Shown here: one piece after another, positions 1 to 12,800 of the stretch
Position numbering within the stretch: position 1 is the first letter of the stretch
Layout of the letters: each line of letters starts with the position of its first letter
Source: Norana najaformis
Lineage: Eukaryota; Annelida; Clitellata; Crassiclitellata; Hormogastridae
Direction: 5' to 3'
Length of the DNA: 64,000 nucleotides
Assembly (NCBI GenBank): GCA_964023275.1
Contig: OZ029917.1
Coordinates: 25,362,505 to 25,426,504 of the forward strand
Notes under the pieces: generated by a model
Seen by the model: only the letters and a program-made list of their open reading frames with translations
Databases searched by the model: none
What the model was told of the DNA's origin: nothing
Translations under genes and position numbers: made by a program

Positions 1-23
1 AAGTTAAATGTTAGGCTGTTATT

Positions 24-95
24 ATTATTATTATTACTTTATCATCATCATCATCATCATCATCATCGTCGTCGTCGTCATCATCATCATCATAT
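24..95. repeat. ATT / CAT / CGT trinucleotide microsatellite
   Basis: Runs of TTA, then CAT, CGT and CAT units. Nothing else was recognised in the first 490 bases. Confidence 0.9.
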
Positions 96-943
96 ATTAT
101 AATAAAACAACATAACATAATATAACATAACAGGATATAACATAATATTGCCTAATATAGTATAGTATCATATAATAAAATATAAATATAATAATAATAA
201 AACTATTTTAATCATTGCTAGTACCTATCCACAACTTCTGTGCCGGACGGCGGAGTTGCTGAACTCGCCGCTGTCAGAAAATGCTCAAACTGGGCCTGCA
301 GTTCGCTAACGTGTTGAGGATCTGTCACAATGCTTGTCTATAGATAGGATTTATAAAAAATAAATATTAATTTCAGTGATGCATGGATAATAATATAGGC
401 CTAACAGTTTAATATTTAAGGTAGGTTTTTAAAAATTTATTTCTAATAAAATATAATTCAACGATTTGTGTTTTACTTCAATTTAATATTTAAGTCATGT
501 TCATTTCCAACTAAATCCCGCTGTCCAGTAATTATCGACGCTCGATCAAAGCGGCGCCGGCCTTCATTAGCATTAAGGGTCTCCCTACGTCCGAAAGGCC
601 AGTTGAAGCGGTGATTCGCACGATAAAAATTAGATACCGTGTGATTGGTGCGAAAGACATTAAGCGTCGTCCGAACCCCATTATATAAAGCAAATACAAC
701 AGATGCAGGTGACTAGAGACTGCCGCACGATGCGTGGCTTTAGTCGTAGAGCGGCTGCTCGTGTGCTCTGCATATTCCAGAGTCAAATCAAAGTAGATAT
801 CGTTTGGTCAGTACATACGGTACATTCGTGTGCTGGTGACATAGCATATACAAAAGTCAAAGCCCGTATTCGGGGCAAGTTACCAAATATATTATCAGAC
901 GAGAGGGCGTCCGAGAAAAAGGCTATCAGTTCGCTCTCGAGTC

Positions 944-944
<1 letters not shown>

Positions 945-993
<49 letters not shown>

Positions 994-1006
994 AATAATA
1001 ATAACA
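945..1006. repeat. CAA trinucleotide microsatellite
   Basis: About 17 CAA units followed by AAT units. It produces poly-Asn and poly-Leu frames that are not genes. Confidence 0.95.
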
Positions 1007-1846
1007 ATGCGCATGTTCGGCGGCCATGTGGTGGCCGTGTTTCTCGCCGCTTGTCATTTCGGCTTAAATTTCGTCTTGAAGCAAAAATAGTTGTTCGGAA
1101 ATTCTTTCGTGTTCGGACTGCTGTTATGACCGACTTGGCGTTCAAGTGTTTTTTTACACGAGTTCGTCATGGTTTTTCATTTTCGGCCGGTTTTTCTGTT
1201 CGTGATCGACGCCCATTCTCGCTGGAATAGCTCACAGGGCTGCCAATCGTCCTTGATTCGCCTGGACAGTCCCGGAATCGGCCTTGTGCGTCCCGCGTCC
1301 CGGATTCATCCCAAATTGTCCCGGAACTCCATGTAAATACCCATTTCATCAAATGTTGTTCTTTTCGCACACTGAACTCTAACAGCTGGCCGAAAATAAG
1401 TTTTACAGAGTGACCATAGAATAGAGGGTAGTTAGGTTAGTAGACCCAATAAATGATACCTGCAAATTGCATGCATCATACATGTATATATGAACTCCGC
1501 CCGCGTTGGGCCCTGAAGCCTGGTAGGTTACTGGAATTTAATAAACGTTTTGCTTTTGAAGTTGATTCAAATTTTATATATAGGCCACTTGTCTCTTGGT
1601 GATTTGAGTCAAATCATTTCACTGTAATTTTTTGCGGCTATTTGCAGTAGATCCCACATTAGGCTAACGCAACATTCGTTACATACAGTGATGTGGACAG
1701 AGTAAATTGGTACTGGCATATCGAGTGACTGTAGACGTCCCGGATTGGCAGAATCAAAAGTTGGCAGCCCTAATAGCTCATTGTGTAATCAAGGGATGAC
1801 GGATCGCAACTCACGCCTAACGCTTTGGAATTATTTCGACCGTCTA

Positions 1847-2114
1847 ACGGAGAGCGGTTCCACCACCAATCGAACAACCTAGTGCTCGCGTTATGCCTGG
1901 ACGCCGCGTCTTCTACCACCTGCGAGGGGCGGCGCTGCACGGTGGGGCTCTGGTGTACTGCGGAGGCCGTCGCCCGTCGTTTTTCTACGACTCTGACGCT
2001 ACTCGATTCATGAACTCTGAACACGTTGTCATCAGTCAACTCGGGATGGAAGACAGTTGGTTGGGTTTAGCGTGTGTGCGCGAGTCCGCTACTGATGACA
2101 TTGTAGCTATCTGA
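1847..2114 (+). other. Short open frame inside the 1.3-kb insertion
   Basis: The frame follows a stop at about 1844-1846 and reads PGRRVFYHLRGAALHG, GGALVYCGGRRP and so on to a TGA at 2114. It is GC-richer than its surroundings. I see faint resemblance to a kelch-like strand but not enough to name it. Confidence 0.15.
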
Positions 2115-2214
2115 ACACTGTTTGCAAAATGTTGGAATTTTTGTTCTTAACGACACTTAACACCATTTAAGCTAGCGCAAGAAGAGCCTTTGTGAGATAC
2201 TAAAGGGCGCTTAA

Positions 2215-2247
2215 TACATACATACATACATACATACATACATACAA
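2215..2247. repeat. CATA tetranucleotide tract
   Basis: Eight CATA units just after GGGCGCTTAATA, resembling the 3' tail of a non-LTR retrotransposon or SINE. It ends the insertion that splits R1 copy 1. Confidence 0.85.
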
Positions 2248-3484
2248 TCGCTGTCCGATTCCGGCCTGGCTCCGTATATCCGACAGGGCTCGGGCCCACC
2301 TTGTCGTAAGATCGGAAGACGGTCTAAGTCCTGTTAGTTGAAAGTGAAGAGGTTGTGTAGAACACGTTGTGTTCATAAGAAATAAATAAGTAAATAATAG
2401 GTCTGTGTGAAATAAGGAGTAACTTTACGAAAGTTTTCCCACAGGTGCCGTTCGACAAGCGGAGTCACAGCCGAAATTTCAACTGTCTGGTTCAGGTACC
2501 GTCTCAAAAGAATCCGATTTCAGGGTACGGGCCCACCCTGTTGAGAGATCGCGAGACGGACTGATTTCCGAGAGCGGAAAGGTAAGCGGTCGTGATAACT
2601 TCAGGGAAGAACGTTACCTGTCAGGCGACCGCGGAAGAGGCACAGTCGGATCTTGAGGCAGAGCCTCACAGTATTACCTTTCTTCAGGAAGCGGCCAATC
2701 CTGAACATTCCTTAAACAGAACGGACGCTATGGGCAGAGATGATACGTAACGGTAATTTTACGTCGAAATTAGAAGTGGCAGTGATGAGGGAGGTCCTGG
2801 GCGCAGAACTGCCCTGGAGTCACTCCTACCCCTCGAATCTATGTCCGAACTGCGACCGCTACAGATGCAAATCCATAAATTTGTTCCAGCTGGCCATTGA
2901 GTCGCTTGGTTCAATCAACAGCAACATCATAGCATTTCTCACGGACCTTGGGCGTTGTCTCTCCTTCAATTCCGGTTACTAGACAGTTCTAAACAAGCTA
3001 CCTGTTCCAACACCTTGTAACTGTAGTGCAACTCTTTTAATGCAGTCGCTTCCGCAACACCTTTTCACTGCTGGATATTGCCAAGTTGTAGCACTTTCAT
3101 GTATGTATCTTCTCTCCACCGCATTTGGCTGCAGCTGACGTCGCCTGACATCCAAGTGTGCAAACGTCTTTGCTCTCACCCGGCTGTCAAACTACTTTGG
3201 TCCTCTGCAACTTAGTGTTTGTACACCAGGAGGCTGCGAGGCTGCTGCATATGCTTCTTGGCATATCTACCAACAGGTAAAGTCATGATCAAACTGAACT
3301 TCTCGTTTTTCACTATTCTCAGTTGAGCAAGCGTCCTGCTAGCTTTTCAGATCACATTCTGCTGAGCTGTACTCGTACTCGTAGAAAGTATATTCGGTTG
3401 TTGGAGTTATGTAGGGCCAGTTGGGGTGGGAGGGTTGGTAACTGATATGGAAACAATCATACAGCGCAGGCTGAAAATGAGAAG

Positions 3485-3712
3485 TGTAATTGTAATTGTA
3501 ATTTGAGATTTATAAAGCACCTCTTGGAGGATAAACTCAACAGAGGTGCTTCCGACCCGAAGGAGTAAAATCACTGTTAAACAGTACAGTCTTCAGTCGC
3601 CTGCGGAACACTGAGAGGGGAGAGAAAGGAGTTCAAGTCGCAATTCTCGAGTGATACGATTCCGGCAAGTGGGACCAACGTAGGCGAAGCTTCTGGACTG
3701 GGCAGTAGTATG
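3485..3712 (-). mobile_element. CR1/L2-like retrotransposon 3' end (family A)
   Basis: On the minus strand it reads QSRSFAYVGP, then TRELRLELLSLPSQ, then (after a frameshift) RRRLKTVLFNSDF and a stop, followed by TGCTTTATAAAT and a (CAATTA)n tail at 3488-3505. The same protein end and tail occur at 5265 and 59533. Confidence 0.75.
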
Positions 3713-3739
3713 ATTAACGTTATGCTGTCGATTTTGTTT

Positions 3740-3835
3740 TGATTGCGCGCCTGTGATTTAGTTGATTCACACGACTTGGCTTTCGTTAGGCGCTGTAGAA
3801 ATTTCGAGCTTACGATAAGGATTACGATAATTATG
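3740..3835 (+). mobile_element. Family B retroelement 3' tail
   Basis: TTGGCTTTCGTTAGGCGCTG, TAGAAATTTCGAG then repeats of GATTACGATA. The same tail occurs at 11325 and 34165 (reverse) and, more diverged, at 34850, 35290 and 43785. Confidence 0.6.
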
Positions 3836-4282
3836 AGAGAAATCTCATATGGAGTGTGCTTTAATTGGAGTTAATATGGTGGAAGGCAGAAGCGCAGAGA
3901 GAACTACAGGTGCATGATATGGGCTAATATCACACGATTTAGTTGTTTGAAGATGCAAAAGTTCGGAACGAACTATCCAGACCTAGAATATATATTTGTT
4001 ATTAGAAAAGAAGTATCTAAGTAATACGATACGCTGAAATGTTGGAAAAACAGATTGTAAAGACAGCGCGCAGACTCCACGACGCTGGTTCCCTGTAGGC
4101 CTCTGTTGATTACTTAAAATGATACACACAAACATACATACATCTAGTTCTTTGATGAGAACAATAAATTACCTACGAATGTTAAAATATTAAAAGGGCA
4201 AGATCAACTCTTTCGCTAGACTTACTATCTAGGCCAGTTAACAGCTTATGATGAACTGAACAGAAATCGTGAAATATAGCGC

Positions 4283-4290
4283 TATAAAAG
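4283..4290 (+). promoter_or_regulatory. TATA-like box upstream of C9orf78
   Basis: TATAAAAG lies about 115 bases before the start codon at 4406, so a start of transcription near 4310-4320 is possible. This is position and motif only; such matches are frequent in AT-rich DNA. Confidence 0.25.
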
Positions 4291-4405
4291 CTTAGCGGAA
4301 TAGCCCATAAACCTATGAGCATGTGTGTGGCTGTATAATTTTGTAATATATACAATCCGTTTGCAATTCCTCGTGAGAAAATATTTGTTTTCTAAGCTTC
4401 CAAAC

Positions 4406-7400
4406 ATGTCTGAAATAAAAATAAAGAAACCTCGAAGAAAATTTCAACAACGAAGTGTTCATGATAGAAACAGCGATGAAGAGGAACATTCAGAGGAACA
4501 GTCCGTCGAGTGAGTGTTACACTGGCAATTGATTAAAGCAACATGATTTCTGTAGCATCCCCAGTTGTATGGACATGTGTGTAAAGTTTGCGATTTTAAT
4601 AGGAAAGCGATAAATGAACGTTGAAACCAACGTTGAATACTTTTCATGTGCGCTTATGCTTTCGTTTTTGGCAATTACCTTACGTCTGGTCACTTTTAAA
4701 TTTCCTTCTCAGATCTTCTGCTTTGATGATAATAACTACACAAAGTCTCTGATTGAAACTTTGGGGTCAGGTCACTTCAAGAAACTCGCGATCCACATAT
4801 GAGAACCATGTGTAAAAGTTTTATCCTCCGGTGGCCAATCACCGGGTAAGCAGTGAGACTGTGAGAGAGTGTTGTGTATTTTGCAACACTGGCATCCGCT
4901 GTGCTAGTAATTTCTTGTACAATTTTGAGCTGGATGCAATTTTTTCTAAAAGATTTAATATTTTCTAGGTTAGTTTGATGTGTTATTGACATTTTGTTTT
5001 TGTTGCGAACAAATTTTTGTGTTGATGTATGGGTATGTCACCGCTTCAGAAAAGATACCTCTTTGCAGTGATTGGCATGCTGATTATGTTTTATTCCCCA
5101 ATGGCCTCAGCTGTCCTTTCTATAAACTTGTTGCATATTGTATTCAAACCACCTTAGCTATGGTATCAAATGTAAGCATGCTGGCTTGTACATGGTGTAT
5201 CAAGTGTCCTGATACATAGATACATCATATCTGCTCCATCATATTTTAGGGACTTCTGCATTTCGGTCTCCTTGGTTCCAGGCCGTAGCACTCTCCGGTC
5301 GGCCTCCCTTGGACTTCTGACTGTCCCTCATATGCGCACTGCTACAGCGCAGTCTAGAAGCTTTGCCTGTGTTGGACCCAATAGCTGGAATCGCCTTTCC
5401 CGAGAGCTCCGGCTAGTATTCCTCAGTTTGTCTCTTCCGCAGTTTCACAAGCGCCTGAAGTCTGTATTATTTGACAGTGGTCTCACTGGTTCGGGTCGGG
5501 AGCGCTTCTGATGAGTCTTTTCTTGAAGTGGCGCTTTATAAATGTCAGATTACAATTACAATACATACAGGCATAAATACATACATTCTAGTTTGTGGTG
5601 AATTTCCTGTTATGTGAAAAGTTAAGAAAACATTAGTGTTTCATTTGAATTCTGTTAGGGTTGTCTGTTTTTGTTTTATGTTAGAAGGTCAACAATTGAA
5701 GAAATGAAGTTACTGCAGTCATTACGAAAACGACCACATGGTGTCAGCATCGAAGACTTGGCTTCAATCAAGACAAAGCCTAGCAAACAGAAAAATGTAT
5801 GATATTTGTTACATATGTATATATATATTTACATATATATATATTTGTGTGCATACATTTGAATACTTATGCAGTTGTGTAGGGATCTATGTATTTTGAC
5901 TACTGGTAATTCCTAGAATACGCATCTGAATATGATTACAGGTCCAGTATATTTGTTGGTATTACTTGACAAGCATGTTACGTAGGTGGATCCTGTTAGC
6001 CAGTTTCTACTGCATATACTCATGTGTAAGCTGAGAAATTTTTGACAATTTTGAAAGTCCAATTTGAGGGGGGTTGTCATATGCATGGGTCAAGCCAAGA
6101 TCGCAAGTCACTTCCACGTGAGATCAACCAATGCATCCGTGAGAGGATGTTGACACACACATCGGATAATTATTTTAGCACAGGCGGTGCCTTAAACAGC
6201 ATCTTCAGTGATACATCAGAGAGGGACTCCTGTACATTATAGAAGCCCTTTGCTTCACTCTGCCAGAGCCACTGACAGCTTTGTGCTCTGCTATGTCAAA
6301 GTACCCTTCCCCGTAGAACATCTGAAATAATATACTGGTTATAATTATGTTCACTGCTCTTCTTGACATTATGAAAGCACCCCACCTTTCACAGTTAGTC
6401 CTGCGAGATCAGTAGGTTTTAGTAATCTGGTAACATGAGGGAGGGGGAGAGTAAGACCAGATGTGAATAAAATGCAGACAGAGGACGGAAAGTCCGACAT
6501 AGTTCATCAAACTGTTCTTGGGTCATAGACTTCCCCCTTTCCAGGTCAAAAATAAGGGGTTGACTTGTATATATAGTATTTTACAAGTTATGCATGTTGG
6601 AATGTAGTAGTATCTTGCTGACAAAATACTCCTGGAAAAGTTTGGTTTCAATTGTTGTTTCTTCAAGTCTATGCAAGTAAACCATTCTTGATGTGATTAT
6701 CATGGTATAATCATCATTATCATCCTCATCCTAACATTCAACTCTCTGGGCGACTTGGTGGTGTTAATAAATGCAGGTTTTAGACAAATATGTTTTAAAT
6801 TGTCAGCTTCTGTAGTTTTTCCCACATCTGTCTCTATCTGGGCTCCACTCTTCAGATTTGTATTTGCTGATATTTAAGCTTAACTGTTGATGTCATGTAT
6901 TGAAACTTATTATTATTACTTCACATATTTATATAATACCACATCACAGGCTTCAGTTAGTGGTGGTAATCAACAGCATGTTGAGTCTTGCTGAAGTCAT
7001 GCATTGACTGTCAAGGCCTATAACCAGCATACTCGGGTCGCAAAGCAAGTACTCTCAAAACTCACTGTTTTGACAATACTGGAACATCGTCCAAGCATTC
7101 AGTTACGCACTGAGGACTTTGCCATTTTTTTTCTTTTGTTGTACATGTCTACTACAACAATAAAATAGATTTGTTGATAGAGCAAATATTTTAAAAATTT
7201 GTACCAGTTAAATTTCATACCCAAAAAATAAATGTTTGACAAACCAGATTATGATGAACAGATAACTTTGCATTTTTAGGACGAAAGGTGGAAGCACTGC
7301 TGTAAAATTACATTGGATATTATAATTTCTTTCTAACTTGCATTTTAGTTTTGTAAATTGTCTAATATATTTTGTCCTGGTTCCAGTACTATTTATATTT

Positions 7401-10400
7401 TCCACTGTTTGTGAATTTTAATGATTATGGTGGTGGGTGATGATGCTGATGAGGATGAAGATGATGAGGATAGTGATAATTGTTTGTTTTAGACAGATCC
7501 ATTGAAGTTGAATACAGGAGGCTATGTTGATATCAAGGCACTCAAACGAGAGTAAGTTTATTATTGCATAGGTACTCATGAATGTTTATCCTGATGTTTC
7601 TAATTACTTAGATTCTGTTGGATGTTAATGGCCTTGTGCCATATAGCTTCATTAAGCAGAATCAGTTTATGTGTTCTGTAACCATAATTGGAGTGTTTAA
7701 GCTGGGCCCAATAATTCTGTCTAGCTTGTTAATAAGAATTTTTGCCTTGTTTCAGCCTTAAATCTTTTTTTGTAAACAAGTTGTTATTATTTACATATAT
7801 TTGTTTAAACATCAATAATCTTTTATAATGCCACTATTTAATGGCATGAATCCAGGTTGCCTAAGCTGGTGTGTATTAAGAACTTGCCCAAGGCATTTGG
7901 TGCTAGTATTACTTTAGCAGTATATATTGTTTTTTTGCAAATACTGGTAAGTGAGCCATAGAGTTTTGTAAAATTAAACTAATCATTTAACTTGTCTCCC
8001 TGTCATTTGTTGTATGCTGGGTAAGAGGTAAAGACATGTGTCTTGGATTCAGTTCCCAGTATATCTTGTATAATTGACATTGTTGTGTGAGACGGGATAT
8101 GTGCCTTACTCTGGTCCCGAATACTGATGCATTTTCTTCCACTGCACCGCTGGCTCATGCTTTTTGCATTAGATGCTGGTGCTATAGAAGTTGTTAATTA
8201 ATAATAATTAATTCTATCTTGTCCATGTTTTCAACATTTGAGTAAACGTAAATGTATAGTTTAGTTTAACTTTCTTTCTTTATCCTTGCTTAGAATATCA
8301 CAGGCAGATGACATCGAACAGATCGGGACAAGTTTTGCAGTTGAAACAAATCGAAGAGATGAAGATGCCGACATGTAAGAACCATCTTGTTTTGATAGTT
8401 TTGATGCACATAGTCAACTAAAGCAGACCTAGTTTGATAATGTTGAATTTTTGTAAGGCTAGCTGTTAGTTAAGAAAGAATGGGATATGTTTAGAGTCAG
8501 TTGCTTTTCACTGTGCTGAGAAATCAGCCATTCTGTCACAGCTTTGTGCAGAGTATTTTTGGAAGCAAGCTGAGTTTTGAACTTTTGATACAACTTGCTC
8601 TGGCCCAGTGAACTATTATTATAACAGATTTCACTTTGTGTTGCACATGGTTCATGTTTTAGGTTAAAGTATGTTGAAGAAGAACTGGCTAAACGAAAAG
8701 GACTGAAAAAAGAAGAAGAATCAGTAGATGAAAAGTAATCTTTCATTTCTGATTTGCTTAGCATTTCATTGAGCTTGTTAAAAGTCTAATTTTATGGCCT
8801 TTTTGTCAGTGTGCCTTCTGCACTAAATATAATGAATACCGTATAACCAATTATTTTATTGTTTTCATTTTTTTAATGATTACTGTATAACAGTTTTTTT
8901 ATTTTTCTTAAAAATATTACATTAATAAATGAGTTATATTTTGTTGCTTTATGTTATTGTTTTATAAAATGAAGGAGATTAAAACTGAAGTTAACACATC
9001 AACCACCAGAACTTAGTTCCCGTTTGTGCTACTGTCAAACTATTCATACTAAATGAATTTGAGGAAGTTGATTGGGAAACATGATAGCATTAAAAATTAT
9101 AAGAACTGTACAGAATTTATTTCAGAATGCACTCTAACTCTATTTATAATCAATAATGTGTCAATTCCTTGTGCTTTATTATAGGGGTGCTGTAAAAGTT
9201 AACAATTAGATTTACCATGAGATGTTTTTGGGCTGTTACATCATGGATTACTCTCAGTGTAGTAAGACTGCTGTAGAATCAGTGGTTTTGAGCAGCAGAT
9301 AATTTAATCCATCTGTTAAATGTCATCCATCAAATGAATCTTTTAATATTGACACTGAAAGTCTGAAATTATGTTTGATGTAAGAGCTGCTTACTAATTA
9401 AGCTAGTAACCATCACCATTTAAGTAATCAAAAAAAACTTCAATTTGTCTTTCCTATTTGCAGAATTTTGATTGCATATAATTTTTTTCCAGTAGGCATT
9501 CACTACTGACTTTTATGTTTCTAAAAATCATATATATGTCAAATTAGTGCATGCATTGATAGAATAAAGTCAGTTTAAAGTCTGTGTTCTCATATATCTG
9601 TTTTGGTGCCTAGGCCGAAGAATACAATGGATGCGCTTTATGAACTTCCTGAACACATAAAATCACTGACTGCTCGGAAGAAGACGGAGGAGATGTTGTC
9701 AAACCAGATGCTGTCAGGAATTCCTGAGGTTGATCTAGGAATCGAGTGAGTTAATAGAAAAGTCTGTCTTGTGAGAAAGACTGTTTGCAGGTGTTTGGCA
9801 TTGGGTGTGCCAGTACCACCCTAGTTCAGGTCCAAAACTGATAAAAGTGGCTCTTTACAGACTGTTATAATGCGCAGTTGTCTGTGGCCTAAAAAGGCAT
9901 GGAGCGGGATGTACTGGGTTGCAGTTGCGAGTTAATAATTAGTGAAGCACGAGAATAAAATTTCTTGAGTCTGTATGAGTCAATAGAAAATAGTGCTTAT
10001 ATTGAAAAGTGTTGCCCTGGTGAGCTGAAGGATCGTGGCCTCATGGGCAACTGCTTTTACTTTGAATATGAATCACACGAGGCCCGTTGGACCATTGATT
10101 GATTATCTAATGATGGAGTGATGGGTAGTTGGATACCCACGTACAATGGACATGGGTGTCCATATGTTGCTGAATTTTTGGCACCTCTTATTATTTTATA
10201 TTAAAATGTTTTGGTTGCTTAGTAATCCAAGACAAGAAATCTGAGGTTACCTGTGCATTCATTCCATAATTGTGAACCATCTTGTTGGTTTGGTATTGTT
10301 AGAGTAGTGCTGATTGTCCTTGAATAGATGCATATGTATGGATCATTTTGTATTTCAGAGTTAAGATCAAGAACATTGAAGCAACAGAGGAAGCAAAACA

Positions 10401-11531
10401 GAGGTTGATTAACGAGCGGAAGAAGAGAAAGGAAGGCGTCTCAGAATTTGTTCCAACTAATGTTGCTGTCAACTTCGTTCAGCACAACAGATGTACGATA
10501 GGAAACTCTCTTACTTTTTGGTTTCACTTGAACATTCATTTAGTTACATTTTTATGAATCAGTGACGATGTAATAAAGTTGTAAGCTTTATGGATCAAAG
10601 AGAACCTAATTTGCTTATGTATTTAATCAAGCAAGTCTTATGTAATTTGTTTGTTTTGTGAAATTAAAGATATTCTTGTAATTTGATATTAGCTCTGTCA
10701 AAATCTACATGGTTGTGATAAGTATGTTAACATTGTTCCTCTGCTCAGGAATGCTGTTATCCGTATGTAGCACAGACACTTTCATGTAGCAATGGCCCTT
10801 GATAACTCTTACATAGAGTGATATTGTAATTATGAAACCTTGTGTAAATTTATAAATACTTTCTTCATGTGAACAGATAATATAGAAGACACGAGTGCTC
10901 CTGTCAAGAGGGTTGCTCCAACACCAAAACCGACGCCTCTGAGGGTCGGGGATGCTGACAGACCCCGAACACAGCAGGGTAAGAGAAGCAACATCTGTTG
11001 ATTTAGTAATTTTCCCACCTGATTTAAGCAATGTGTAAGAAGAGATGATCAATCTGCTTTGTCCTTTGTAGCCTGGATGTCAACGTAATTGGTGGCACCT
11101 CAGAATGAATAAAATATTGAGAGTCTTACAGCTTACCTTGTGCTTTGAGTCAGTTCACGAGATTACCAAATGCATCTCATCTGATGCACGTTTAATGGAC
11201 CGATAATTTTCTTTTCCATTGCCTTGTGGTTAAATACGACTTTTTGAAAAGCACACAGAACCACTGTTTGCTGATAATGGTAATATAATCAAATGCTCGT
11301 TTTATGTCAGAATGATCATTTGAGAAAACGATAATCATAATCGCAATTCCGAAATTTCTACAGCGCCCAACGAAAGCCACGTTGCGGGGACCAGCTTATT
11401 CACAGGCGCTATGTTGAAATATGACTGGTACATTGTTTTCAGACAACCCCACAACATCTGCTCAAGGCACTGAAAAGGCAACAGACGATTTTCACTATGA
11501 AAAGTTCAAGAGACACATGAGGAGATTCTGA
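4406..11531 (+). CDS. C9orf78: C9orf78/TLS1 homologue, Hep59-domain splicing factor, nine exons, complete
   Basis: Coding exons by eye: 4406-4509, 5685-5796, 7493-7551, 8294-8374, 8663-8734, 9614-9745, 10359-10492, 10877-10978, 11443-11531. All junctions are GT-AG, phases agree throughout, and the 885-nt CDS gives 294 aa (human C9orf78 is about 289). Recognition rests on colinear family blocks: LQSLRKRPHGVS, TGGYVDIKALK, ETNRRDEDADM, MLSNQMLSGIPEVDLGI, FVPTNVAVNFVQHNR, PLRVGD and the C-terminal EKATDDFHYEKFK. The N-terminus is acidic and basic with no signal peptide or membrane segment, as expected of a nuclear protein. Known for the family: C9orf78 associates with the spliceosome and BRR2 and affects 3' splice-site choice; fission yeast Tls1 acts in splicing of telomere and heterochromatin factors. 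The ATG at 4406 fits the first conserved basic block. Intron 1 carries a retrotransposon 3' end. Exon 7 codes for one amino acid of the usual FYHEEL block and exon 8 continues in a diverged stretch. Confidence 0.95.
5265..5575 (+). mobile_element. CR1/L2-like retrotransposon 3' end (family A), in C9orf78 intron 1
   Basis: Truncated frame RTATAQSRSFACVGPNSWNR, LSRELRLVFLSLS, HKRLKSVLFDSG with a stop at 5509-5511, then GTGGCGCTTTATAAAT and a (TTACAA)n/(ATAC)n tail. Only the last 80 codons of the element's pol remain; inserted in sense to the host gene. Confidence 0.85.
11325..11415 (-). mobile_element. Family B retroelement 3' tail in the last intron of C9orf78
   Basis: On the minus strand: GCGCCTGTGAATAAGCTGG, GGCTTTCGTTGGGCGCTGTA, GAAATTTCGGAATTGCG and a GATTAT tail. 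It ends 28 bases before the acceptor of exon 9. Confidence 0.7.
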
Positions 11532-11563
11532 GCCAACATTCTGACATTTCAGATTCTGTTTGT

Positions 11564-11569
11564 AATAAA
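11564..11569 (+). terminator. Polyadenylation signal of C9orf78
   Basis: AATAAA 32 bases after the stop codon at 11529-11531, followed by a T/GT-rich stretch. It would give a very short 3' UTR. Another AATAAA at about 12594 could serve a longer transcript that approaches the 3' end of the convergent CSDE1 gene. Confidence 0.55.
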
Positions 11570-12630
11570 TTCTTTTGTTCAGGCTTTATAGAGAGGAACA
11601 AGAACACTTGACTAATTTAGATATGGTTTTGGCCTTTGTCTTATTTAGCCTCTACCTGCACGGAGCATCTGCATTTCAAGTTGGACAAAATGTCCATTTT
11701 GTGGAAGAACCCCATTTGGTATGCTACCCTATTGCTTTCCCCTCTCTCCCTGTTAGACACATCCTCCCTACCCTCTCTGAATATTAGATACAACTTACTA
11801 TAATACAACTGTTTTATTAACAGCTGAATTACAGCAGGTTGGATTATTTAACATTTCTTTTGTGGAAAATCTTGTTGCAACATTTTTTGTCTTTGTATCT
11901 CTGAACGTTCAGCATGCCAATCATCTATAATGGTCAGCAGCGCCACTGATGTTGTTGCATGTAACGGTACTAAGTGGACCAAACTGCAGGAGTCTTATTT
12001 TTCACCTATGTTTTGTCCTCTAACTGTACTGAATGGACCATACCGCACATGCATGTAGCCTCTATTAGCAGCATTATATATTACATAATTAATGCCGTGT
12101 TGATCACAGCCGTGTTTAAGTTTAATATCTTCTGGCATTGGTTTATGGTGTTTGATATATTGAAAGTACATATGCATGGGGAAGTTTGTTCTTGACATGT
12201 TGGTTACTTTGTCAGCTGTGACACTTCATAAGGAACGCTTTCATTCTTGAACACTTTGATCTGAGTATTGCTTCACCTGTGCATTAATGGCCAGTCTCAG
12301 CATACTTTTTTATGTTCTTCAGTCTGTCTTGTCCTGATGGATGACTTGTTAATCTTTATTAACAAAAATAAGATTGAGAAAGTTGCTAATTTTGCCTTGG
12401 ATTGCAGTTTCTATATCTAACTTTCATGTTTTCATCACAGGTAACAATAATGCACTACAACAAATAACAGTTACAGTGGTCTGAAGCCGAATCCAACAGA
12501 CACAGAGTTGTGAATGTTGCCCAGCTATGACGAATTGGAAGACCACTGATGGTTATTTAGCACTGAAGAAAAAACAAATAGTAATCTGCACCAATAAACA
12601 AAGTTAATGAATGAAAATCATTCAAAATAT

Positions 12631-12636
12631 TTTATT
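12631..12636 (-). terminator. Probable polyadenylation signal of CSDE1
   Basis: TTTATT on the + strand is AATAAA on the minus strand, about 780 bases beyond the CSDE1 stop codon. It sits close to the end of the convergent C9orf78 gene and marks the likely boundary between the two transcripts. Confidence 0.4.
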
Positions 12637-12800
12637 AAACATAGCAAGGCCAACAAAAAATAAGTTGACAGCCTGTGTGTTTGAGGCCACTGTTCTGAAG
12701 AATAAGATTATATTCAAACATAAACAATACCATGAAGAAATTTTACACAGTTATATAACGCTCCAAAGAGCAGATAAATGTGGTAAAAACCAGCATTTCA

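Larger units (their letters stand above)
490..2980 (+). repeat. Long dispersed repeat R1, copy 1, split by an insertion
   Basis: Matches two other places in this window. Segment 500-940 (CGACGCTCGATCAAA, CATTCGTGTGCTGG, GACGAGAGGGCGTCC) aligns with 48900-49430. Segment 2250-2660 (GACAGGGCTCGG, CACAGC, CTGTCTGGTTCAG, GAGACGGACTGATT) aligns with 49455-49735. Segment 2610-2890 aligns with 36860-37130. Between 945 and 2245 copy 1 carries about 1.3 kb that copy 2 lacks, bounded by a CAA tract and a CATA tract. No transposase or reverse transcriptase was found. Confidence 0.75.

Noticed and set aside
703-1230. 175-codon frame with a poly-Asn run
   Set aside because: The run is a CAA/AAT microsatellite and the ends lie in a dispersed repeat that has stops in its other copy.
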